47,365 bases of DNA, from the NCBI GenBank assembly GCA_900756545.1, contig CAAEKO010000051.1, forward strand, positions 1-47,365, in the 5' to 3' direction. A program made the position numbers and the translations under genes. This document shows, one piece after another, positions 41,372 to 47,365 of the stretch (within the stretch, counting starts at the first letter, position 1; each line of letters starts with the position of its first letter). The notes beneath the pieces are model-generated. The model had not been told where the DNA came from. It saw only the letters and a list, made by a program, of their open reading frames with translations, and did no database searches. The stretch is from Clostridia bacterium. GTDB lineage: Bacteria > Bacillota > Clostridia > UBA1381.

Positions 41372-43243
41372 GTGGGAAAGTATCGTTTAAAAAATAGCAG
41401 GCGATTGCTTTTGCTGTTGGCAGACGGAGTTGCTCTTTCTTTTGCGTGTTTTTGCTCCTATTTTTTGATTGATTACCTGGCGGTTGAGGCCATCCCGACA
41501 AGAGCTTTGCTGCAGGCAATTTTAATTTTTGTTGGATTTAATTTGACGGGGATGGTTCTATGCAATGTATATAAAAATATTTGGCGGTATGCTTCTATCA
41601 AGGATTTTTTAAACTGTATATGGGGGCTCTTGATTGGGACATTTGGGTATTATATTACGATCAGGCTTATGCATCTGCATTATCCAGAGATTTTTTCTTT
41701 GTCAGCCTTGCTTTTGTCTATCTGTGCAATCGTTATCTTACGGACAGGATATAGCTACATTTATACCAAGCTTACAAGAAATGAAGCTGAAGATAAGCGT
41801 GCAAAGCGGCTGTTAATCATTGGAGCGGGAGACGCCTGCCGCCAGATTTTAGCTGAAATTAAGAAAAATGAATGCAATTTTACACCAGTAGGACTGATTG
41901 ATGATGATTTACAAAAATCGGGACGTAAGATATTGGGTGTAACTGTCTTAGGCACAACAGCGGAAATTCCTGGTATTGTGAAGGAAAAGAGGGTTAAAAA
42001 CATATTTATTGCCATTCCTTCTGCTGACAAAAATACCCAAAAGCGGATTCTTGGTATTTGTTCCGAAACAGGCTGCGAGGTTAAAGTTTTGCCTTATTTG
42101 CATGAATTGATTACAGGCGGAGCATTGCTGGATCAGATCAAACCCATCCGGGTAGAGGATCTTTTGGGCAGGGAAGTGATTAAGTTTGACAACCAGGATA
42201 TGAAGCAGCTAATCCAGGATCGGGTCTGTTTGGTTACGGGCGGAGGCGGTTCTATTGGATCTGAGCTTTGCAGACAGATTGCGAAGTATAAGCCCAAAAA
42301 GTTGGTCATTGTAGATATTTATGAAAATAACGCATATGATATCCAGCAGGAGTTAAAGCGGGAATATGGAAATAAACTGAGTTTGTTTGTGGAGATTGCG
42401 TCTGTACGCGATATGAAAAAGGTAGAGGATATTTTTGTAGAATATCAGCCCGCGTTGGTATTCCATGCGGCTGCGCATAAGCATGTGCCATTGATGGAAA
42501 CCAATCCTGAAGAGGCTGTGAAAAATAATGTTATCGGTACTTATAATGTGGCAAGACAGGCAGCAGCGCATCACGCGGATAAATTTGTCTTGGTTTCCAC
42601 TGATAAGGCTGTGAATCCGACAAATGTCATGGGCGCGACAAAACGTTGTTGTGAGATGATTGTCCAATATATGGCTCAAAAAACAAAGGGCACGGATTTT
42701 GTGGCTGTACGGTTTGGAAATGTTTTGGGCTCTAACGGGTCTGTGATTCCGTTGTTTGAAAAGCAAATCGCAGAAGGCGGCCCGGTTACAGTAACTGATC
42801 CGGAAATTATCCGGTATTTTATGACGATTCCGGAAGCGGTGTCCTTGATTTTGCAGGCGGCGCATATGGCGCGGGGCGGAGAAATATTTGTTCTGGATAT
42901 GGGCGAACCAGTCAAAATTGTTTCCTTGGCGGAGAATTTGATCCGTCTGCACGGTAAAGAGCCTTATGAGGATATTAAAATTAAGTTTACCGGTTTACGC
43001 CCTGGTGAAAAACTATTCGAGGAGCTGCTGATGGCTGAAGAGGGATTGCGGGAAACTGCGAATAAAAAGATATTTATTGGCCGGCAAATTGAAATTGATG
43101 AAAATAGCTTTTTGGAAAAAATCCAAACTATACATACCTATGCGGAGCAGAACGACAAGGTCCAAGTAGTCCGGCTGCTAAGCGAACTTGTGCCGACCTT
43201 CCAGCATAAACAAGAGGAAAACAAAGATGCTGAATCAGCGTGA
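41372..43243 (+). CDS. Membrane NDP-sugar 4,6-dehydratase/epimerase (CapD/WbpM/PglF type)
   Basis: A 623-residue enzyme of surface polysaccharide or glycoprotein sugar synthesis. Four N-terminal membrane helices are followed by a first Rossmann-like region (LLIIGAGDACRQILAEI) and the catalytic SDR domain with VTGGGGSIGSELCRQI and STDKAVNPTNVMGATKR. These features fit UDP-GlcNAc 4,6-dehydratases. The start is a GTG at 41372, with AAAGGAG about 10 bases upstream; the longer ATG frame begins inside the promoter. No other polysaccharide genes are next to it in this window. Confidence 0.92.
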   Translation: MGKYRLKNSRRLLLLLADGVALSFACFCSYFLIDYLAVEAIPTRALLQAILIFVGFNLTGMVLCNVYKNIWRYASIKDFLNCIWGLLIGTFGYYITIRLMHLHYPEIFSLSALLLSICAIVILRTGYSYIYTKLTRNEAEDKRAKRLLIIGAGDACRQILAEIKKNECNFTPVGLIDDDLQKSGRKILGVTVLGTTAEIPGIVKEKRVKNIFIAIPSADKNTQKRILGICSETGCEVKVLPYLHELITGGALLDQIKPIRVEDLLGREVIKFDNQDMKQLIQDRVCLVTGGGGSIGSELCRQIAKYKPKKLVIVDIYENNAYDIQQELKREYGNKLSLFVEIASVRDMKKVEDIFVEYQPALVFHAAAHKHVPLMETNPEEAVKNNVIGTYNVARQAAAHHADKFVLVSTDKAVNPTNVMGATKRCCEMIVQYMAQKTKGTDFVAVRFGNVLGSNGSVIPLFEKQIAEGGPVTVTDPEIIRYFMTIPEAVSLILQAAHMARGGEIFVLDMGEPVKIVSLAENLIRLHGKEPYEDIKIKFTGLRPGEKLFEELLMAEEGLRETANKKIFIGRQIEIDENSFLEKIQTIHTYAEQNDKVQVVRLLSELVPTFQHKQEENKDAESA

Positions 43244-43244
43244 A

Positions 43245-43274
43245 AAAAAACGGCTTCAATTGAAGCCGTTTTTT
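43245..43274 (+). terminator. Terminator after the dehydratase gene
   Basis: AAACGGCTTCAA and TTGAAGCCGTTT make a long perfect palindrome, followed by T residues, starting directly after the stop codon. Confidence 0.9.
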
Positions 43275-43297
43275 GCTGAGAAATTTGATAAAGTATA

Positions 43298-43326
43298 TTG
43301 ACAAATCATTTTTCTTGTGTTAAAAT
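43298..43326 (+). promoter_or_regulatory. Promoter of the tRNA-Ser gene
   Basis: TTGACA (43298-43303) and TAAAAT (43321-43326), 17-base spacer, 17 bases before the mature tRNA start. Confidence 0.8.
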
Positions 43327-43343
43327 ATTGGAGTTGATGGTTT

Positions 43344-43431
43344 GGAGAGGTGGCCGAGTGGTCGAAGGCGCAACATTGGAAATGTTGTGATGTTCACGCA
43401 TCCGTGAGTTCGAATCTCATCCTCTCCTCCA
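43344..43431 (+). tRNA. tRNA-Ser (anticodon GGA)
   Basis: An 88-base class II tRNA. Acceptor GGAGAGG pairs with CCTCTCC (43421-43427). The anticodon arm is CAACA-TTGGAAA-TGTTG with GGA at 43378-43380. A long variable arm follows (GATG...CATC), and the T loop is TTCGAAT. CCA is encoded at 43429-43431. The discriminator base is T at 43428, whereas bacterial tRNA-Ser usually has G. It is the probable attachment site of the adjacent integrase. Confidence 0.95.
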
Positions 43432-43439
43432 CAAGGGAT

Positions 43440-43476
43440 AGAGTTTATGCGGTTTTTGAGGAATTGTATAAACTCT
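43440..43476 (+). terminator. Terminator after tRNA-Ser
   Basis: AGAGTTTAT and ATAAACTCT pair around a 19-base loop, followed by TTTTTCTTTG. It lies on the element side of the tRNA. Confidence 0.65.
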
Positions 43477-43529
43477 TTTTCTTTGCTTGTTTGCAGTCTT
43501 AACAGAAATTCTAAAAAAATTCTAAAAAA

Positions 43530-44679
43530 TTATGGTTTCTCAAAGAGGGCGTTAATTTTAGCGCCGGTGTTTTTCTGCATTTCTAAATCCACATGGGTGT
43601 AAAGCATGGCTGTCACCGCAATATCGCTATGGCCACACCAAAGCTGGATTTCTTTTAGGCTGACGCCGTTCTTCAGCAGATAGCTTGCCACGCTATGGCG
43701 CAAATCGTGAAAACGGATCGGCGGCATTCCACAGTTTTGCAGGAGCCGCCGAAATTTATGGCTTAAGGAATTTACATTGAGCGGCGTCCCGTCCGCCAGC
43801 TTACAAATATAATCATTTTCATGATAAGTACTGCCCAAAAGCGCTTTTTCCTTCGTTTGCCGCTCCTTTAATGCCAACAGATAATGCTCAACCCTGGGGA
43901 TCAGCGGCAGCGTCCGTAGGCTTGCAGCGCTCTTAGGCTGTTTTTCTACCACAGAATGCACCTGCGTCCGGGTGTTGCAGACGGAGATGGTTTTGCCTGA
44001 AAAATCAACATCGCGGTAACGCAGCCCCAAAACCTCTCCCCGCCTGAAACCATAGTGCACAGCTAAGAATACCGCACTTTCAATTGACGAACCCTGAAAA
44101 TGCTCTAAAAGCGCCTCCAATTGTTCCACGGTATAATATTTCGCCGTATAGCTTTTAACCTTTGGCATTTCAACATTTAAAATCGGATTCACCAGGATAA
44201 GATTATTTTTTACAGCATAATCCAATGCCTTTTTCAATATAGCATAATGTTTTTTCAAACAATTTGCAGACAGCCCGCCCTTGCCATCCATCCTGCCATT
44301 CTCATACTTGCAGTTCATATACAGCTGAAGATCAGCTGTTTTTAACTTTTGCAGCGGAAGGTTACGGGATGAAAAATAAGGAATCAAATGTCCATGTACA
44401 ATTGTCCCATAGCTTTCCCAGGTTGTGATCTCGACAGCATTTTTGATGACATTGTCGTACCAATACTGCAAAAAATGTTTCTACACGCCAATAGTTATCC
44501 AGGTTAAGCCCGTCTTTATATTCTTTCGCAATTTGACTGGCAATAGCCTCCACGCATTTTTTATTGCCTTTAACAACCAGCCCAGTTTTATGCCATTTTG
44601 TGGCCCATTGCCCGTTTTCCTTTTTATAGGATACGACAACATACCACTTTCCCTTTTTCTCTTGTATACTGACTGTCAC
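43530..44679 (-). pseudogene. int: Tyrosine site-specific integrase, split by a +1 frameshift
   Basis: Two minus-strand frames form one phage/ICE integrase of about 382 residues. The N-terminal part (GTG 44679, AAAGGAG 10 bases upstream) has the AP2-like arm-binding fold ending in GLNLDNYWRVETF. The rest starts QYWYDNVIKNAVEITTWESYG and carries the catalytic R in HYGFRRGE, HDLRHS, WCGHSD and the tyrosine in MLYTHVD. They join cleanly as VETF-LQYWYDN if the run of six A (44470-44475, plus strand) had five. This is either a real loss of function, a sequencing error or slippage. It points at tRNA-Ser, the expected target. Confidence 0.9.
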
Positions 44680-44713
44680 GAATAATTACTCCTTTTTGAC
44701 ATGACAGGCAGCG

Positions 44714-44743
44714 TATTGTATGATAACATTCTATCATACAATA
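44714..44743. promoter_or_regulatory. Perfect 12-bp inverted repeat upstream of the integrase
   Basis: TATTGTATGATA and TATCATACAATA flank the 6 bases ACATTC. On the minus strand TTGTAT and TACAAT within it sit 15 bases apart, so an operator may overlap the integrase promoter. It begins about 35 bases before the integrase start codon. Confidence 0.6.
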
Positions 44744-45157
44744 GGCGTATTTTCGATGTCATTTGTCTATTTTCTGCTTTATGTAGTCTGAATATATTTT
44801 TATATGCAGGGACAATAGACATACCTGTCCCGTCATACTTGCCGAATACTTAACCCAACAGAAAATTTCTGACAAACTGCTTACCATTGAAGTTTTATAG
44901 GACATAGGAAAAACGAAAGCCGATACTTGTATGTGAAATACGATCAAATACATGTGGGAACTGGCAAAAGAAATAGTTAGATGCTGCCACAAAACAAAAT
45001 TTGATGCAGGAGTAAAACATAAAAAACAGCATGGTATTTGGAGCATATCCAAATTTGCGTTTTACTCCTGCATGAATACCCCGAAAATGTAGGCAGAATG
45101 CGGCTTTGGCGTACTGAAAATTAAGGACGTTTTGTAAAATTGCACAATAGTGTGAAA
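44744..45157. other. Gene-free stretch with a 15-bp inverted repeat
   Basis: No supportable gene. Bases 45004-45018 (ATGCAGGAGTAAAAC) and 45059-45073 (GTTTTACTCCTGCAT) are perfect inverted copies 40 bases apart. A third copy of the core GCAGGAGTAAAA lies at 45158-45169 and serves as ribosome site of the next gene. Minus-strand open frames here have no recognisable content. Confidence 0.6.
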
Positions 45158-45169
45158 GCAGGAGTAAAA

Positions 45170-45903
45170 ATGATTTTTGATATGTTTGATTATGAATTTT
45201 TAAAGCTTTGCGGTCTTTGCAGATATATGCCGGTAGGCTTGCAGAAACGATATGACGCACCGTTTCTTTCGAGGGGCGTCATATCGAATTTGCGGGAACA
45301 TGGATTTGTAAAAACACAGAGCGACAGACTCAGTTATAAGCTGACATTTGAAGGACGAAAAATCCTTGCAGAAATGGGATATAACTTTCCGGACGATACA
45401 AGGATGGATTTAAACGTCCTGCATACAAACGAAAACTAAAAAATGCACTGTGGAATATTTCCCTATACCTTGCAGGAATAGATATATACAGCAGTAAAAC
45501 AAAAGAACTTGCCAAAATGGAAATAGGATATATCAGTTCACTGACGCTTCGGGCAGATAAGAATATACGTGTACTTGCAGGAACCAGATTCTTGGGGATA
45601 TTGAGAATACGGGATGCAGCATATATACCGTATTATCTGAAAAATGAAAACGATTGGATCATACCCGGACATGAACGGAAAATATTCAAAGCACAGATTG
45701 AAGCGATACAGGGTATTAAAGAGATAAGGATTATTCTGACGGGGAATTCCTTGGAGAAATTATGGGCATGTATCCACCCAGAGAGTGAAATCGAAAAACT
45801 TTCCCGCGGCATGAAACGGTTTGACATAGTCTTGGAGGAACTTGGGTACGACTATTTGTTGGTTCCATTTAACCGGGAGGAGTTGTGCAGCTTGAGTTTT
45901 TGA
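45170..45903 (+). pseudogene. Winged-helix element protein (replication-relaxation-like), frameshifted
   Basis: The first frame (45170, MIFDMFDYEFLKLCGLCRYM) encodes a winged helix: RYDAPFLSRGVISNLREHGFVK, then KLTFEGRKILAEMGYNFPDD. It stops at 45439. The next frame continues the protein without a start of its own, from about 45400 (KDGFKRPAYKRKLKNALWNI) through IDIYSSKTKELAKMEIGYIS to ELCSLSF at 45903. A one-base deletion or insertion near 45395-45410 explains the break; the intact product would be about 244 residues. The layout resembles replication-relaxation proteins of mobile elements, but this is a tentative match. Ribosome site GCAGGAG is good. Confidence 0.65.
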
Positions 45904-45969
45904 AAAGTTGCAGGATGGACTATAATCAAGTAGGAAGACACAAAAAAGTGAAAAGTGTCCAGGAGCAGA

Positions 45970-46056
45970 CTAAGAATTCTGCTCCCAGTATAGAGCTTCC
46001 GCCTCGTTTGGAGTAAGCATATGGAGCGTAGTGTGCGGTCTTATTCTATCATATAT
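45970..46056 (-). pseudogene. C-terminal tail of an IS3-type transposase
   Basis: A minus-strand frame reads IYDRIRPHTTLHMLTPNEAE and ends ...ALYWEQNS with a stop at 45970-45972. The RPHTTLxxLTPxE pattern is the typical end of IS3/IS150-family transposases (after the last catalytic glutamate). An upstream stop and frame change (NAKDEYMIE in a neighbouring frame) show decay. No inverted repeats or full element are present. Confidence 0.65.
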
Positions 46057-46290
46057 TCATCTTTAGCGTTGATCCAAGGCCCATTCATATCAGTTATTTA
46101 TCGGCGGTACTTTGGTATTGGTTTAAGATGGTCAAAATTTGCGTATTAGTTGACCATAGAGTTATAGCTATGAAAACCTTTTGAATAAATGAAAATAAAT
46201 GTTTAAATATGGAAAAACATGGGTAAATATTATAATATAAAGAAAAAATAGGGGGTGGTACCGTTGGTTTCAGGAATGAGACAGCAGTAG

Positions 46291-46425
46291 TTGACGGGAA
46301 CAGAAGAAAAGGAGGAGTTAATTGAACAGACATCAACAGATTATTATTGGGGATGTGGAACAAATGGTACTGGAAAAAATATGCTCGGTAAGATTTTAAT
46401 GCAAGTTAGGGATTTAATGAAGTGA
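46291..46425 (+). pseudogene. C-terminal fragment of a NADAR-domain protein
   Basis: A 44-codon frame reads LTGTEEKEELIEQTSTDYYW, then GCGTNGTGKNMLGKILMQVRD and ends LMK. The W-G-x-G...G-x-N-x-L-G-K-x-L-M-x-x-R-D pattern is the end of the NADAR/YbiA domain, whose members act on ADP-ribose-type bonds and remove ADP-ribose from guanosine in DarT-type systems. An in-frame stop lies directly before it, so about two thirds of the domain is missing. Normal NADAR domains are ~150 residues. A terminator hairpin follows. Confidence 0.7.
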
Positions 46426-46431
46426 ATTTTA

Positions 46432-46468
46432 GAAAAAGGAAACGGAATATTCTGTTTCCTTTTTCTTC
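46432..46468 (+). terminator. Terminator after the NADAR fragment
   Basis: GAAAAAGGAAAC and GTTTCCTTTTTC with inner pairing GAAT/ATTC make a long stem with a G-T mismatch, and a T-rich 3' arm. Confidence 0.7.
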
Positions 46469-46679
46469 ATATTTGCAAGTTCCACATGAAGCATCAATTC
46501 GGGTATCGTTTAATACATTACAAATTATAGATGATATTTGAATTCCATATGGGCAATGGGGAAACGCTAGCTGCTTAGAACCAATTGTAAGGGACTTTCC
46601 AGCATATGGGATAGGCGGAGCAACTCAGGCCATTACCAATCTGCCCATAAAGATAAATGATATTATAAGATTAAAATAG
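46464..46679 (+). pseudogene. Toxin-like C-terminal fragment with an internal stop
   Basis: One frame reads LQVPHEASIRVSFNTLQIID followed by DI, a TGA at 46539-46541, and then IPYGQWGNASCLEPIVRDFP, AYGIGGATQAITN and LPIKINDIIRLK before TAG at 46677. The continuous sense on both sides of the TGA indicates a single domain of about 70 residues. It has the look of the variable C-terminal tip of a polymorphic toxin: short, no start codon, ending 17 bases before an immunity-like gene. I cannot name the toxin family. The N-terminal carrier protein is absent. Confidence 0.5.
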
Positions 46680-46696
46680 AGGATAGGAGTAATATA

Positions 46697-47086
46697 ATGT
46701 TTACTGTTGATTTGTGTGAAGGGAAAATTTTATTAAAGAAGAATATGTTATTAGAAGATTTGCAGAAATTATTTGGGCAATATGACTTCTCTATAAGGGA
46801 ACAAAATGAAGTGATTATTTATTGCGGTGAATGTTCGTTTGATAAAAAAACAAAGGCTATAGTACATTTATATCTCAACAAAGAAACAAATGTGCTTGAA
46901 AGTGGAAATATAGATTTATTCCCAATAAACTTTGACCATATTCAAACATCACTTTTAAAAAAATATGGAAAACCAACTATTAAAAACGAAAATGAATATT
47001 CATGGGAATTTAATGATGGGAAAGTAGGACACAGATTATCAGACAGATTTGGGGAAATGGAGGGGATATATTTTTCCTTTAAGTAA
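46697..47086 (+). CDS. Putative immunity protein of a polymorphic toxin cassette
   Basis: A 129-residue, acidic, AT-rich gene with a good site (GAGGATAGGAG) before the ATG. The protein (MFTVDLCEGKILLKKNMLLE at the start, YSWEFNDGKVGHRLSDRFGE near the end) has no signal peptide or membrane helix and looks like an alpha/beta domain. I do not recognise its family. Its size, composition and place between a toxin-like tail and a pre-toxin-like frame are those of immunity genes in orphan toxin arrays; that role is inference. It is the only intact gene of this region. Confidence 0.65.
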   Translation: MFTVDLCEGKILLKKNMLLEDLQKLFGQYDFSIREQNEVIIYCGECSFDKKTKAIVHLYLNKETNVLESGNIDLFPINFDHIQTSLLKKYGKPTIKNENEYSWEFNDGKVGHRLSDRFGEMEGIYFSFK

Positions 47087-47091
47087 TTTAA

Positions 47092-47365
47092 AGTTCGTAT
47101 TTTACAGAGAAACGAGTACATTCTAAAACCGAAGCAACGGCAGTGGGCCTGATCGCCGCGGGGACGGCGGCAATTGCGGTATCGGGCGGAACGGCTATGC
47201 CCGCTGTGGCGGCGGTGGCGCTGCCGATTGTGGGCGGCGCGATGGTCGGCGCGGGCTTCGATATGGGCTTTACCATGTTTCAGGATTATCTGGAGGATGG
47301 AAAGTATAACTATCCGCAGCAGAAGTACACGGCGGCGGGAATCCGCGGTGCGGTAGCCGGAGGGC
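47092..47365 (+). pseudogene. Pre-toxin-like Gly/Ala-rich frame, partial at the window edge
   Basis: An open frame from a stop at 47089 runs off the window with no start codon at its beginning. It reads KRVHSKTEATAVGLIAAGTA, then AMPAVAAVALPIVGGAMVG, AGFDMGFTMFQDYLEDGKYN and ends AAGIRGAVAGG. Hydrophobic Gly/Ala stretches with such an insert are typical of the segment before the variable toxin tip in Rhs/LXG-like and other polymorphic toxins. Base composition jumps to very GC-rich at about 47,130, against AT-rich sequence before. It probably is a displaced C-terminal cassette whose next toxin tip lies beyond the window. Confidence 0.55.

Noticed and set aside
44759..45260. Minus-strand frames between the integrase and the winged-helix gene
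   Set aside because: No ribosome sites, no family features, and they overlap the inverted repeats and the coding start of the plus-strand gene.
46128..46157. Inverted repeat ATGGTCAA/TTGACCAT
   Set aside because: Arms of 8 bases with a 14-base gap in AT-rich sequence and no nearby gene start; could be chance.
46094..46363. Minus-strand 89-codon frame rich in Phe, Ile and Pro
   Set aside because: AT-rich antisense of the NADAR fragment and its upstream region, without a credible start site.
1..47365. CRISPR arrays and rRNA genes
   Set aside because: No regularly spaced direct repeats of 24-40 bases and no rRNA-like conserved stretches were seen.

Overview
The window looks like the chromosome of an endospore-forming Clostridia (Firmicutes) bacterium with a mobile element at each end. 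Pointers are the sporulation genes ylbJ, yqfC, yqfD and yqzL, the Gram-positive order phoH-ybeY-dgkA-era-yqzL-recO-comEB, strong AGGAGG ribosome binding sites, frequent GTG and TTG starts, and an anaerobic indolepyruvate:ferredoxin oxidoreductase. I cannot name a genus.

Bases 1 to about 3,960 are the end of a Tn1549/CTn-type integrative conjugative element, read on the minus strand: a six-cysteine small protein, a DUF6017-type winged-helix protein, a PcfB/DUF3801 protein, the VirD4/TraG coupling protein and a Maff2 protein that stops early at residue 46. A different reading frame runs from there off the window edge. Two minus-strand terminator hairpins sit just inside the element end.

Bases 4,165 to 16,900 are metabolic chromosome: a Dabb protein; a polar amino acid ABC transporter followed in the same direction by nagA, yjbQ and a YgjP-like metallopeptidase; then a glycan cluster of an esterase, a 1,273-residue GH2 enzyme, an uncharacterised 188-residue protein and a GH94 phosphorylase-like enzyme. 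Bases 17,045 to 26,455 carry a solitary FeoA, a convergent DUF2161 nuclease-like/metallophosphoesterase pair, and the housekeeping run miaB-ylbF-mutS-mutL-miaA.

Bases 26,558 to 33,864 form an arylacetate module: an SSS-family symporter, two phenylacetate-CoA ligases, indolepyruvate oxidoreductase alpha and beta, and a tandem ACT protein. Together they would take aromatic 2-oxoacids to aryl-acetyl-CoA and then, by the ligases acting in the ADP/ATP direction, to arylacetates, as in amino acid fermentation. Bases 33,897 to 43,243 hold the sporulation and core genes, rpsT, and a membrane-bound NDP-sugar dehydratase.

Bases 43,344 to the end begin with tRNA-Ser(GGA), followed immediately by a tyrosine integrase facing it: a tRNA-targeted element. 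The integrase is split by one extra base in a homopolymer. Beyond it lie decayed genes: a frameshifted winged-helix protein, an IS3-type transposase tail, the C-terminal tail of a NADAR domain, a toxin-like C-terminal fragment with an internal stop, an intact AT-rich immunity-like gene, and a GC-rich Gly/Ala pre-toxin-like frame that runs off the window. The last three read as orphan polymorphic-toxin cassettes and are the most interesting part of the window.
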